The position numbers and the translations under genes were made by a program. From assembly GCA_958296185.1 (NCBI GenBank), contig CATQIB010000011.1, positions 40,404 to 104,403 of the forward strand: 64,000 nt of DNA, read 5' to 3'. Within the stretch, counting starts at the first letter, position 1. Each line of letters opens with the position of its first letter. The stretch comes from an uncultured Mesonia sp. Lineage in GTDB: Bacteria > Bacteroidota > Bacteroidia > Flavobacteriales > Flavobacteriaceae. Shown here in pieces: positions 50,492-60,419 of this stretch. The notes below the pieces were generated by a model. It was not told where the DNA came from, did no database searches, and saw nothing but the letters and a program-made list of their open reading frames with translations.

Positions 50492-51345
50492 AAAAAAAGC
50501 AGCCAAATAGAAAAAAAGGGCAATCACGTGCGCAACATGCGGGGGTAAAAGCCAAAAAACATTTGGGACAACACTTTCTCAAAAGTGAAGAAACAGCCCT
50601 AAAGATTGCTCAAACGCTTGAAGCTGCAAATTATGACTTGGTTGTAGAGATTGGCCCAGGAACAGGGGTCTTAACCAAACATTTGTTAGCGCGCAATTTG
50701 AAGGTATTGGCATTAGAAATTGACAGAGAGTCTATTGCTTATTTAGAAGCAGGCTTTGGCTTAAATCACCCCAATTTACCTCTTCAAAATTTTAGCGTTA
50801 GCGAGCAAGACTTTTTAAAAGCCGATTTAGCCACCTTGAACCAAGGTAAGGAAATGGGTATAACAGGCAATTTTCCTTATAACATATCTACTCAAATTGT
50901 TTTTAAGGTATTAGAGCAACGCCAATTTGTACCCGAATTTTCAGGTATGTTTCAGAAAGAAGTTGCACAACGCATTTGTGCAAAACCCGGTAGCAAGGTG
51001 TATGGTATTTTATCGGTTTTAACACAAGTGTTTTATGAGACGCAATACCTGTTTACCGTGCCTCCAGGGGTATTTAATCCGCCACCCAAAGTAGATAGCG
51101 GCGTCATGCATATGAGTCGAAAAGAAAATCAAGAATTACCCGTTAGTGAAAGCTTATTGTTTAAAGTGGTAAAGCAAGCCTTTCAGCAGAGAAGAAAAAC
51201 CTTGCGTAACAGCCTAAAAAACTTTCAGTTATCAGATACTTTACGTGAAGAAGCTATCTTTAATAAAAGACCAGAGCAATTACATTATACAGAGTTTATA
51301 GAATTAACGCAAAAAATAGCTATAGATGCAGTTTCAAATCAGTAA
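50488..51345 (+). CDS. rsmA: 16S rRNA (adenine1518/1519-N6)-dimethyltransferase
   Basis: '[20 protein letters not shown]', '[15 protein letters not shown]', '[15 protein letters not shown]'. Confidence 0.96.
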   Translation: MKKKQPNRKKGQSRAQHAGVKAKKHLGQHFLKSEETALKIAQTLEAANYDLVVEIGPGTGVLTKHLLARNLKVLALEIDRESIAYLEAGFGLNHPNLPLQNFSVSEQDFLKADLATLNQGKEMGITGNFPYNISTQIVFKVLEQRQFVPEFSGMFQKEVAQRICAKPGSKVYGILSVLTQVFYETQYLFTVPPGVFNPPPKVDSGVMHMSRKENQELPVSESLLFKVVKQAFQQRRKTLRNSLKNFQLSDTLREEAIFNKRPEQLHYTEFIELTQKIAIDAVSNQ

Positions 51346-52678
51346 AGAATTAATCGCAAGGATAGAAGAGTGGGTGCAGGCGCAAAACAGCGCCGAGCTA
51401 CGCTTGTATCTAGAAGAGCTTCATCACGCAGATATCGCAGAGATATTAGAAGAGTTAGATCTAGATGATGCTACTTATGTGATTAAAATTCTTAATACTG
51501 ATAAAACAGCCGAAGTTTTAATGGAACTCGATGAAGACGATCGAGAAAAAATCCTAAATAACCTTACGGCAGAAGAAATTGCTGGCGAGCTCGAAGAAAT
51601 GGATACCGATGACGCTGCAGATATTGTAGCTGAGCTAGACCAGAATCTAAAAGAAGAGGTTATTGGTCACATCCAAGACGAAGAACACGCCGATAATATT
51701 GTAGAACTTTTACGCTATGATGAAGATTCTGCCGGAGGACTCATGGCTAAAGAGTTAGTAAAAGTCAACGAAAACTGGAGTGTTACAGGCTGTATGAGCG
51801 AAATGCGAGAACAGGCCGAGTATGTAACCCGAGTACACTCCATCTATGTGGTTGATAACAAAGATCGTCTAAAAGGTAGACTTTCTTTAAAAGATCTTTT
51901 AACCGCACCTAGTGACGCCCAGATAAGTGATGTTTATATTGATAAGGTAGATTTTGTTAGTGTGCATACCCCTGGTGATGAAGTGGCTAGAATTATGCAA
52001 AAATATGACCTAGAAGCTATACCTGTGGTAAATGAAATGGGCAAACTAGTAGGTCGTATCACCATTGATGATATGGTTGATTTTATTAAAGAAGAAGCCG
52101 AACGAGATTACCAAATGGCGGCTGGTATCTCCGAAGATGTAGAGTCTAGCAGTAGCATCTGGCAACTCACCCGCGCACGATTGCCCTGGCTTATTTTAGC
52201 CTTGGCAGGCGGATTTATAAGTGTAGAAGTTTTAGGTACTTTTGATAGCGCCATGGAAAAGCATGGCGAGTTATTCTTTTTTGTGCCCTTAATTGCCGCT
52301 ATGGCAGGTAACGTGGGAGTACAATCATCTGCAATTGTTTTGCAAGGCTTGGCCAATAATAGTTTAAGAGGTTCATTGTTGAACAGGCTTTTAAAAGAAA
52401 TTGGTTTAAGTTTATTAAACGGCGCCGTATTAGCCATTTTACTAATTGGTGGCGGAATGCTACTACTTGGTTTAAATTTCGAGTTCGGTCTCACGGTGGG
52501 TATTTCTCTGGTTTCGGTGATTATTACAGCTTCATTAATAGGAACCTTTGTGCCCATTATTTTAGAAAAACAAGGTATAGATCCAGCTATGGCAACCGGT
52601 CCTTTTATAACCACAAGCAATGACATCTGTGGTATTTTAATTTACTTTAGTATTGCTAAACTTATATTAGGCTTTTAA
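51326..52678 (+). CDS. mgtE: magnesium transporter MgtE
   Basis: MgtE N domain, CBS pair, '[23 protein letters not shown]', '[15 protein letters not shown]'; overlaps rsmA by 20 bp. Confidence 0.95.
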   Translation: MQFQISKELIARIEEWVQAQNSAELRLYLEELHHADIAEILEELDLDDATYVIKILNTDKTAEVLMELDEDDREKILNNLTAEEIAGELEEMDTDDAADIVAELDQNLKEEVIGHIQDEEHADNIVELLRYDEDSAGGLMAKELVKVNENWSVTGCMSEMREQAEYVTRVHSIYVVDNKDRLKGRLSLKDLLTAPSDAQISDVYIDKVDFVSVHTPGDEVARIMQKYDLEAIPVVNEMGKLVGRITIDDMVDFIKEEAERDYQMAAGISEDVESSSSIWQLTRARLPWLILALAGGFISVEVLGTFDSAMEKHGELFFFVPLIAAMAGNVGVQSSAIVLQGLANNSLRGSLLNRLLKEIGLSLLNGAVLAILLIGGGMLLLGLNFEFGLTVGISLVSVIITASLIGTFVPIILEKQGIDPAMATGPFITTSNDICGILIYFSIAKLILGF

Positions 52679-52725
52679 ATATTTCCTTTACGGATTTAAA
52701 ACTGCTCTAAAAACTAATTGAGACT

Positions 52726-53124
52726 ATGAAACCCATACCATTTTATGATACCCTTCTGGTAAAAAGCGATGTGATAGACAGTTTGAACCATGTAAATAAT
52801 GTGGCTTACCTTCAATGGGTGCAAGATGTTGGCGAGAAACATTGGAAGGCCACGGCGCCCAAGACTATTCAAGAGCATTATGGTTGGGTTGTGCTTAATC
52901 ATTATATAGAGTATAAAAAACCCGCCTTCTTGGGAGAGGAGATCTACCTAAAAACTTGGATAGCTAATTATGAGGGGGTAAAAAGTGAAAGGCGAACAGA
53001 AATTTATGCTAAAAAAGATATGGTTTTATTGGCCCAAGCCAAAACCCTCTGGTGCCTTATAGATTTAAAGAAACAAAAGCCACAACGCATAATAGACAGT
53101 ATAACGCAACCTTTTTTTGATTAA
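52726..53124 (+). CDS. acyl-CoA thioesterase (4HBT)
   Basis: 'VIDSLNHVNNVAYLQWVQDVGEKHW'. Confidence 0.87.
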   Translation: MKPIPFYDTLLVKSDVIDSLNHVNNVAYLQWVQDVGEKHWKATAPKTIQEHYGWVVLNHYIEYKKPAFLGEEIYLKTWIANYEGVKSERRTEIYAKKDMVLLAQAKTLWCLIDLKKQKPQRIIDSITQPFFD

Positions 53125-53126
53125 TT

Positions 53127-54068
53127 ATGTATAAAGTTTTACACATAGACCGCAACCACCCTATTTTGATTGCCGAATTAAATGCCCATGGTTTTACAAA
53201 TCACGAAGACTATGATTCACCAAAGCATAGTATTCAAGAAAATATTGCGCAATATGATGGTATTATTATTCGAAGCAGATTTAGTCTTGATGAAGCATTT
53301 TTAGAGCAAGCTAAAAATTTAAAATTTATTGGCAGATTAGGAGCTGGCTTAGAAAATATAGATGTAGCTTATGCTGAAAAAAAAGGAATTAGGTTGTTTT
53401 CGGCCCCTGAAGGAAATCGAAACGCGGTGGGAGAGCACGCTTTGGGTATGTTGTTGAGTTTATTCAACCATTTAAATAGAGTAGACGTTCAAGTGCGTCA
53501 AGGAATATGGAAACGAGAAGCCAATAGAGGAATCGAGCTAGAAGGGAAAACAGTGGGTATAATTGGTTACGGAAACATGGGAAAGGCTTTCGCTAAAAAG
53601 CTAAGCGGTTTTGATTGTGAGGTGATTTTCTACGATATCCAATCTGGTTTATCAGACGAGTTTGCTGCTGAGGTTAGTTTAGAGGAATTGCAAAGTAAAG
53701 CTCAGGTTCTAAGTTTGCACACCCCGTTAACCGCTAGTACAAAAAATATGGTTGATGCTGCATTTATTCAGAAATTTCAGAATCCGTTTTGGTTGATAAA
53801 TACCGCAAGGGGTAAATCTGTAGTTACAGAAGATTTAGTCGAGGCCTTAAAATCGGGAAAAATTCTAGGAGCAGGTTTAGATGTATTAGAATATGAAAAA
53901 TCTTCTTTCGAAAATTTTTTCAATGAAGAGGAACAGCTGCCCGAAGCTTTTCAATACCTTATCCAAGCAGATCAAGTTTTATTGAGTCCGCATATCGCAG
54001 GCTGGACACTTGAAAGCAAGCTTAAACTGGCACAAGTTATAGCGAATAAAATAATAGCCAATTTTTAA
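53127..54068 (+). CDS. D-2-hydroxyacid dehydrogenase
   Basis: 'GRLGAGLENIDVAYAEKKGIRLFSAPEGNRNAVGEHALGMLL', 'VGIIGYGNMGKAFAKKL'. Confidence 0.93.
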   Translation: MYKVLHIDRNHPILIAELNAHGFTNHEDYDSPKHSIQENIAQYDGIIIRSRFSLDEAFLEQAKNLKFIGRLGAGLENIDVAYAEKKGIRLFSAPEGNRNAVGEHALGMLLSLFNHLNRVDVQVRQGIWKREANRGIELEGKTVGIIGYGNMGKAFAKKLSGFDCEVIFYDIQSGLSDEFAAEVSLEELQSKAQVLSLHTPLTASTKNMVDAAFIQKFQNPFWLINTARGKSVVTEDLVEALKSGKILGAGLDVLEYEKSSFENFFNEEEQLPEAFQYLIQADQVLLSPHIAGWTLESKLKLAQVIANKIIANF

Positions 54069-54104
54069 CAAAAGAATTAGGATAAAAATTTATAATAGAT
54101 AATT

Positions 54105-54560
54105 ATGGGCACTAAGGCAGAAACACCAGAGGCTTATATAAAAAAAGCCCCTGAAGAGAGGCATGAAGCCTTAAAAAAACTTCGGCAGGTAATTAATGAT
54201 AATTTACCAAAGGGCTTTGAGGAAGGTATGCAATATGGTATGATAGGATATTATGTGCCGCACAGCATTTATCCAGATGGGTAACATTGTAATCCAAAAG
54301 AACCGCTTCCTTTTCTAAGTTTCGCTTCACAAAAAAACTCCATCAACCTCTATCATTCTGGGATTTATGCAAAAGAATCTTTAAAAGACTGGTTTGTTGG
54401 TGAGTATGGCAAGTATGTAAAAACTAAACTAGATATGGGTAAAAGTTGCATACGATTTAAAAAGCTAAAGCAGATTCCATTTGGTTTAATCGCAGAGTTG
54501 ACACAAAAAATTACAGTGAATGAATGGATAGCTCTATACGAAGAAAATATAAAAAAGTAA
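54105..54560 (+). pseudogene. DUF1801 (YdhG-like) family gene interrupted by an in-frame TAA at 54282-54284
   Basis: the same frame reads MGTKAETPEAYIKKAPEERHEALKKLRQVINDNLPKGFEEGMQYGMIGYYVPHSIYPDG*HCNPKEPLPFLSFASQKNSINLYHSGIYAKESLKDWF...; stop sits where the family normally has Tyr (YPxGYHC). Confidence 0.85.
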
Positions 54561-54586
54561 AAGCAGTCTGGTTTAAGACTGCTTTT
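54559..54586. terminator. bidirectional hairpin terminator between convergent genes
   Basis: AAAAGCAGTCT-GGTTTA-AGACTGCTTTT, perfect 11-bp stem. Confidence 0.88.
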
Positions 54587-54613
54587 ACAATAATATTAAA
54601 CTTAATGCTTTTT

Positions 54614-55267
54614 TTAAGCGTAATCAACTTGTTCTAAGGCTAATGGAGTCGCTAATTCTCCGTTTAGAATTTCAAAGGTTTTATTTTTTAGCATATTAGG
54701 AGGCAAGCTGTCCACTAAAACTTGCGCCACGTCTTTTCGTGAAATTTCGCCGTATTGGTTTAATTTCTTTTCCGCCTTAATTTTATTGGTTTTCTCAGCA
54801 TCGGTAAGTGCTCCTGGTCTTACAATGGTATATTCTAAGAAGCTAGCTTGTAGATGCTCATCAGCCTTTTGCTTTGCATTAAGATAATGTTCTAGCTCTT
54901 TATTTTGTTCTGGATTATCGGCACCCATAGAGCTTAACATCACGAATTTTCTTACTCCCGCGGCTTTAGCTCTATCGATAAGATTTATGGCGCCATTTTG
55001 ATCTACTGCTGTTGTCTTATCTTTTCCTGTATTGCTTCCAGAACCGGCTGCAAAAATAACCCGATCTATTTCTTGTACGGCTGGTTCTAGATCGCCTTCT
55101 AAATCTCCTAAACGGGTTTCCACCTGCATACCATCAAAAAATGCTTGTTGTTCTTGCTTTCTTATTAATGCAATGGGCGAATAATCTTGATGATTTTTTA
55201 ATAAAGCAACAATCTCTCTTCCTGTTTTTCCGTTAGCTCCTGCTACTAAAACTTTTTCTTGTTTCAT
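54614..55267 (-). CDS. NAD(P)H-binding protein (atypical SDR)
   Basis: 'VLVAGANGKTGREIVALL', 'FVMLSSMGADNPEQ'. Confidence 0.88.
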   Translation of the reverse strand: MKQEKVLVAGANGKTGREIVALLKNHQDYSPIALIRKQEQQAFFDGMQVETRLGDLEGDLEPAVQEIDRVIFAAGSGSNTGKDKTTAVDQNGAINLIDRAKAAGVRKFVMLSSMGADNPEQNKELEHYLNAKQKADEHLQASFLEYTIVRPGALTDAEKTNKIKAEKKLNQYGEISRKDVAQVLVDSLPPNMLKNKTFEILNGELATPLALEQVDYA

Positions 55268-55359
55268 TTCTTTTTTTTATTTAAATGTAGCAAGAAACGC
55301 ACGTAATTGTATTAATATTTATTTAAATAACAAGGCTTTAACAAATAAGTTAAAGCATG

Positions 55360-55737
55360 TTAAAAAAATTTGCTTGCCAAAAACTGCTGTACCTTATAAA
55401 TATCTATTTTCTTGTTGAATTGTTTACTTATAGAAGCTTGTTGTTCGCTAGAAATCCAGATTTTGAGTTCTGCATCCAAATCGAAAGTACCCGCAGTTTC
55501 AATCGAAAACCGAGAGATGCTTTTGTAGGGGATACTTAAATATTCTCTTTTGCTACCGGTTAAACCTTGAATATCTATTAAAATCAAGCGCTTATCTGTA
55601 AATATAAAAGTGTCACGCACAAGTTTGAAGCCTAGTTCAACCACTTCATTGCCAACTAGTAATTGTTGGTGTTTTGCTGTTAGAGTATTGGTATCTATCT
55701 AACTGGCATTGCCAAGCAATTTATTAAATAGGCTCAT
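55360..55737 (-). pseudogene. PH-domain (bacterial PH) protein gene with an in-frame TAG at codon 13 (55699-55701)
   Basis: minus strand from ATG 55737: MSLFNKLLGNAS*IDTNTLTAKHQQLLVGNEVVELGFKLVRDTFIFTDKRLILIDIQGLTGSKREYLSIPYKSISRFSIETAGTFDLDAELKIWIS; 126 codons in a single frame. Confidence 0.82.
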
Positions 55738-57544
55738 TTTGATCTTTATTTATTTTTTGTTCAAGTTCTAGTTGCAATTCTTCCATTACTGGTTTTACGG
55801 TGCTCTCTGGTAAATCGGCAATACGAATGTACATCAGCCCATCTACCGAATTATTGAATAAAGGATCAACGTTAAAAGCGGCAACACGTGCATTCTGTTT
55901 GATGTATTTTTTTATGAGTACCGGCATACGTAAACTATCGGGTTCGAGTTCATCAATTAGCTTGTCAAACTTGTTTAAATCAGCTTGACTGGCATCAAAA
56001 ACAAAGTCCTTATCGGCGTCTTTTAATTTCACTTTATACTCCTTCTTAGGCCGAATATATTGAGCCACATAGGGATCATAATAGTGTGATTTCATAAACT
56101 CAATCATCATCGATTTTGAGAAGTCCGAAAATTTATTACTGATACTTACTCCGCCAATAAGGTATTTGTGTTCGGGAAATCGTAATGTACAGTGCACTAT
56201 CCCTTTCCAAAGTAAGAAAAGCGGCATAGGTTTTTGTTGGTACTCTTTGACGATAAAAGCGCGGCCCATCTCTATAGATTCGCTCATCATTTTATGTAGT
56301 TCTGGCTCAAAGCGAAAAAGTTGCTGCAGATAAAAGCCATTTATTCCATGCTTAGGGAAAATTTGAGCACCAAAACCCATTCTATAAGCACCTACAATTT
56401 TATGGGTTTCGTTGTCATACAAGAAAAGATGATGGTAGTAGTCGTCAAACTCATCTAAATCTGTCGATTTATTTGTGCCCTCGCCAATGGCTCTAAATGT
56501 GATTTCGCGTAAGCGGCCAATTTCTTTTACGATATTGGGAATGTCTTTTCTTTCGGCAAGAAATACTTCATAATTTTTACTAATTAGCAAACGCTTTTCG
56601 TTTTCTTGGCAAAAGTTAATTTCTTTTTGCATTAACACCTCTGAGGTTTCTTTAGCGATTGCTTTGGGAGCTCGGGCAGGAAATTTTATTTGTTTGGGGA
56701 TGTTTTTTAATAAACTCCTTTTGTCATCAAACGCACTGGAAAGCATATAGGTTTTCTTGCGCAGAAAGATGGTGAAATCTTCTAAGTTAGAGTAGGCTTG
56801 TTGTTGTTCTACACTAATAGGATTACCAATGCGAACTTTTATTTTTCGGTGTTTTTGACTCAGCATTTCACTTGGTAATTTTGCTGTTCTAAGGCTATCG
56901 TTTAATTTAGATAGGCGGTAAAAACTTGCACTGTTTTTGGCGTGAAAATAAACAGGAACTACAGGTACGCCAGATTTCTGAATTAATTTCATTGCCTCTG
57001 GTAGCCATTCTCTGTCTACTATAGAGTTTTCTTCTTTTTGAGTGCTTACCTCACCAGCGGGAAAAATACCTAGACAGTTACCGTCTTTTAAATGCTGTAT
57101 GGCTTCTTTTAAACCGCTAAGACTTGATTTGATGTCTTTGCGTGTTTCAAAAGGATTTACAGGCATAATGTATGGCTTCAAAGGCTTTAACCGATGCAAT
57201 AAAAAATTAGCAATAACCTTATAATCGTCTCGTTTTTGTATAAAGGTGTGTAGCAAAATCATACCATCTATACCGCCAAGCGGGTGATTTGAAATGCTTA
57301 TAAACGGACCTGTTTTTGGGATTCTTTTTAAATCTTTTTCAGGAATTTCAAAATCGATTTCTAGATGCTTTAGGCTAGAATCTAAAAAGTCGAACCCGTC
57401 GAGATGCGAACGATCGTCGTAAATTTTATTTAGCTTATTAATTTTGGTAATTTTCATTACCCCAGCCCCTATAGCTGTACCTAAAACGCCAAATCTTTTT
57501 AGATTAAGGCCATTGGCAACTTCTTTTGCGGTAACAAATCCCAT
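55724..57544 (-). CDS. olsF: bifunctional acyltransferase: PlsC-like lysophospholipid acyltransferase fused to an OlsB-like GNAT N-acyltransferase (OlsF-like)
   Basis: N-terminal 'ISNHPLGGIDGMILLH...GIFPAGEVST' (HxxxxD-type), C-terminal 'FRAIGEGTNKSTDLDEFDDYYHHLFLYDNETHKIVGAYRMG'. Confidence 0.82.
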   Translation of the reverse strand: MGFVTAKEVANGLNLKRFGVLGTAIGAGVMKITKINKLNKIYDDRSHLDGFDFLDSSLKHLEIDFEIPEKDLKRIPKTGPFISISNHPLGGIDGMILLHTFIQKRDDYKVIANFLLHRLKPLKPYIMPVNPFETRKDIKSSLSGLKEAIQHLKDGNCLGIFPAGEVSTQKEENSIVDREWLPEAMKLIQKSGVPVVPVYFHAKNSASFYRLSKLNDSLRTAKLPSEMLSQKHRKIKVRIGNPISVEQQQAYSNLEDFTIFLRKKTYMLSSAFDDKRSLLKNIPKQIKFPARAPKAIAKETSEVLMQKEINFCQENEKRLLISKNYEVFLAERKDIPNIVKEIGRLREITFRAIGEGTNKSTDLDEFDDYYHHLFLYDNETHKIVGAYRMGFGAQIFPKHGINGFYLQQLFRFEPELHKMMSESIEMGRAFIVKEYQQKPMPLFLLWKGIVHCTLRFPEHKYLIGGVSISNKFSDFSKSMMIEFMKSHYYDPYVAQYIRPKKEYKVKLKDADKDFVFDASQADLNKFDKLIDELEPDSLRMPVLIKKYIKQNARVAAFNVDPLFNNSVDGLMYIRIADLPESTVKPVMEELQLELEQKINKDQNEPI

Positions 57545-57590
57545 GTGCTATAAGTTTAAAGCAAATATAAATGAATAATCACTTGCTAAG

Positions 57591-58841
57591 TTATAAATTT
57601 TCGTGAACAACCAATTGAGCCGTTTCTCTTGTCACTTGTTTTAGAAGAACCACCTTATCTTTTTCGGTTGCTTTTATTGCCTCTGACGTAGCGTGGCGCA
57701 AGGTATATAATTTAACACCTTTATTAAAACTTACCCTGAATCGTTTTTGCAGATTTTCGATTAACAAATCAAACTTTTTAAATTTGTTATCTACCACTAC
57801 CGAAAAGCTAATGGCTGAGTTTTGAATAAGATCTACTTTGGTTTGAAAAGCGTGAAATAAAGCAAAGACCTCACTCATATTTTGCTCTACAAAGAATGAA
57901 AAGTCTTTGGTGGCAATGGATAGTAAAATGAGGTCATCTTTTACAATAAAACAGGGTACTTGAGGTACAATTTTAGGACCGTTACTAACCTTTGTTCCTG
58001 GTAAGCTTACATCATAAAATGAGCGCACCATTAAAGGAATCTCTTTTTTTTGAAGCGGCTGGATAGTTTTAGGGTGTATCACAGAAGCCCCGTAAAAAGC
58101 TAACTCTATAGCTTCGTTGTAATTGATTTGGTTCAATTGTATGGTGTCTTTAAAAATACGAGGATCTGCATTGTAAACACCGCTAACATCTTTCCAAATA
58201 CTTACCTCTTTAGCATTTAGACAATAAGCAAAAATGGCAGCAGAATAATCACTTCCTTCTCGGCCCAAGGTGGTAGTACAATTATTGGTAGTCGATGCGA
58301 TAAACCCCTGAGTTATAAATAACTCGTTGGGTTTGATGTGATGGTTGATATTTTTTTGTGTGATTTCCCAATTCACTTGAGCGTCGCGGTAAGTTGTATC
58401 GGTTTTAATAAGTTTACGAGCGTCTATCCAAGTATTTTTTATTTCTTCTGAATTAAGGTAAGCGCTTATTATGGCGGTACTAGTTAGCTCACCAAAACCG
58501 ATAACTTGATCATAAACAAAATCGTAATCTTGAGATTGATTTTGCTCAAGAAAATTCGTCAACTCCTGCCAGTATTGGTTTAAGGCGGCAAAAATTGGGT
58601 GGCTTGTGTCGGTAAACAAATTCTGAGCAATCTGAGCGTGAAAATTTTTAACCTCAGTTAAATCGATTTTATTCAACTCAAAATAATTGTGAATTACCAA
58701 TTCTAAGGCATTGGTAGTTTTACCCATAGCCGAAACCACAATCAGTTTATCCTTAGTGCCGGTTTTTTTGAGTATTTCAACCATATTTTTGACGCCAGCC
58801 GCCTCCTTTACAGAGGCGCCGCCAAACTTAAATATGATCAT
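57591..58841 (-). CDS. lysC: aspartate kinase (monofunctional)
   Basis: 'IFKFGGASVKEAAGVKNM', 'TLGREGSDYSAAIFAYCLNA'. Confidence 0.92.
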   Translation of the reverse strand: MIIFKFGGASVKEAAGVKNMVEILKKTGTKDKLIVVSAMGKTTNALELVIHNYFELNKIDLTEVKNFHAQIAQNLFTDTSHPIFAALNQYWQELTNFLEQNQSQDYDFVYDQVIGFGELTSTAIISAYLNSEEIKNTWIDARKLIKTDTTYRDAQVNWEITQKNINHHIKPNELFITQGFIASTTNNCTTTLGREGSDYSAAIFAYCLNAKEVSIWKDVSGVYNADPRIFKDTIQLNQINYNEAIELAFYGASVIHPKTIQPLQKKEIPLMVRSFYDVSLPGTKVSNGPKIVPQVPCFIVKDDLILLSIATKDFSFFVEQNMSEVFALFHAFQTKVDLIQNSAISFSVVVDNKFKKFDLLIENLQKRFRVSFNKGVKLYTLRHATSEAIKATEKDKVVLLKQVTRETAQLVVHENL

Positions 58842-59314
58842 TTTGCTAAGAAGTTTTTGATAGATTTTTCGTCAAATTGTACGGTATTCCATTCTGTCAT
58901 TATGCTAGCTCCTGTACTTTTGTAAAATTCAAGCGCATTGGTATTGTAATCGCCCACTACCCATTCTACTCGTTTTACGCCTTGGTCTAGTGCAAAACGC
59001 ATCACTTGTTTATACAATAGCATACCAATACCTTTACCACGATAATTTTCATTTACAATAAGGTCTTCTAGGTGTACGGTTTTTCCTTTCCAGGTAGAGT
59101 ATCTATAGTACACTAAAGCCATACCAACCACTTGGTCATCGGCCTCAGCTAAAAAACAGGTAAACATTTTTTGATCGCCAAAACCATCATTCTTTAATTG
59201 CTCTTCGGTTAAAATTACTGCATTCGGTTTCTTTTCGTGAGCCGCTAATTCATTGATTAATCGGAGTACACTTCCCATATCTTCTTTGGTTGCTCTTCTT
59301 ATGCTTGTTTCCAT
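58838..59314 (-). CDS. GNAT family N-acetyltransferase
   Basis: '[25 protein letters not shown]', '[11 protein letters not shown]'. Confidence 0.92.
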   Translation of the reverse strand: METSIRRATKEDMGSVLRLINELAAHEKKPNAVILTEEQLKNDGFGDQKMFTCFLAEADDQVVGMALVYYRYSTWKGKTVHLEDLIVNENYRGKGIGMLLYKQVMRFALDQGVKRVEWVVGDYNTNALEFYKSTGASIMTEWNTVQFDEKSIKNFLAK

Positions 59315-59363
59315 AGTTTTTATTTTGATTTACACAAAAATAGCGATTACAAAGTCTTTTTTC

Positions 59364-59371
59364 TATTTTTG
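59364..59371 (+). promoter_or_regulatory. Bacteroidota -7 box TATTTTTG upstream of fbp
   Basis: matches TAnnTTTG. Confidence 0.6.
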
Positions 59372-59389
59372 CGACATAAAGTCAACAAA

Positions 59390-60397
59390 ATGGTAAGAAA
59401 AAACCAAACCCTGGGGGAGTTCATAATTGAAAACCAGGCTGAGTTCAAGTACTCATCGGGAGAATTATCTCGATTAATAAATGCAATTCGCCTAGCGGCA
59501 AAGGTGGTTAATCACGAGGTGAATAAAGCGGGTCTGGTAGACATTACTGGGGCAGCTGGAGAAACCAATATTCAGGGTGAGCAACAGCAAAAACTAGATG
59601 TTTATGCCAATGAGAAATTTATACAAACCATTACCAATAGGGAGATAGTTTGTGGTATTGCTTCTGAAGAAAACGATGATTTTATTACCATTCAAGGTCA
59701 GAATAAAGACAACAATAATAAATATGTATTGTTAATGGATCCGCTTGACGGAAGTTCAAATATTGATGTAAACGTATCTGTAGGTACCATATTTTCTGTG
59801 TATCGCAGGGTTACCCCAATGGGACAACCGGTAACGAAAGAAGATTTTTTACAACCAGGTAATCAACAAGTAGCTGCAGGATATATTGTTTATGGTACTT
59901 CTACAATGCTTGTGTACACCACAGGGCACGGGGTGAACGGCTTTACTTTGAATCCGGCTATAGGTACTTATTATTTGTCGCATCCTAATATGCGCTTTCC
60001 TAAAACAGGAAATATTTACTCGGTGAATGAGGGGAATTACGCACAATTTCCTCAAGGGGTAAAAGATTATATAAAATACTGTCAAGCAGAAGAAGGAGAT
60101 AGGCCTTATACTGCTCGTTACATAGGCTCTTTGGTTTCAGATTTTCATCGGAATATGATTAAAGGTGGTATTTATATTTATCCTAAGAGTAAAAAGGCAA
60201 CAAAGGGTAAATTAAGATTGCTATATGAGTGTAATCCTATGGCTTTTATAGCCGAACAAGCAGGAGGTAAAGCAAGTGATGGTTTTACGCGAATCTTAGA
60301 TATACAACCAGAGAGTTTGCACGAAAGAGTACCTTTCTTTTGTGGAAGCGAAGAAATGGTGAATAAAGCAGAAGAATTTATGCAAAAAGCAGAATAA
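59390..60397 (+). CDS. fbp: class 1 fructose-1,6-bisphosphatase
   Basis: '[10 protein letters not shown]', '[27 protein letters not shown]'; ATG at 59390 in frame with listed 59369. Confidence 0.95.
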   Translation: MVRKNQTLGEFIIENQAEFKYSSGELSRLINAIRLAAKVVNHEVNKAGLVDITGAAGETNIQGEQQQKLDVYANEKFIQTITNREIVCGIASEENDDFITIQGQNKDNNNKYVLLMDPLDGSSNIDVNVSVGTIFSVYRRVTPMGQPVTKEDFLQPGNQQVAAGYIVYGTSTMLVYTTGHGVNGFTLNPAIGTYYLSHPNMRFPKTGNIYSVNEGNYAQFPQGVKDYIKYCQAEEGDRPYTARYIGSLVSDFHRNMIKGGIYIYPKSKKATKGKLRLLYECNPMAFIAEQAGGKASDGFTRILDIQPESLHERVPFFCGSEEMVNKAEEFMQKAE

Positions 60398-60419
60398 AGT
60401 AGGAGTCCTACTTTATTCT
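60391..60419. terminator. perfect inverted repeat between convergent fbp and the TerB-like gene, candidate bidirectional terminator
   Basis: AGAATAAAGTAGGA-G-TCCTACTTTATTCT, 14-bp arms, contains both stop codons. Confidence 0.6.

Noticed and set aside
52108-52626. 172-aa minus-strand ORF opposite mgtE
   Set aside because: Shadow ORF of a clear MgtE transmembrane domain; Pro/Lys/Ser-rich nonsense composition.
54282-54284. Stop-codon reassignment or recoding as explanation for the internal TAA/TAG
   Set aside because: TAA and TAG act as normal terminators throughout the window, and the two disrupted genes carry different stops; point mutation or base error is simpler.
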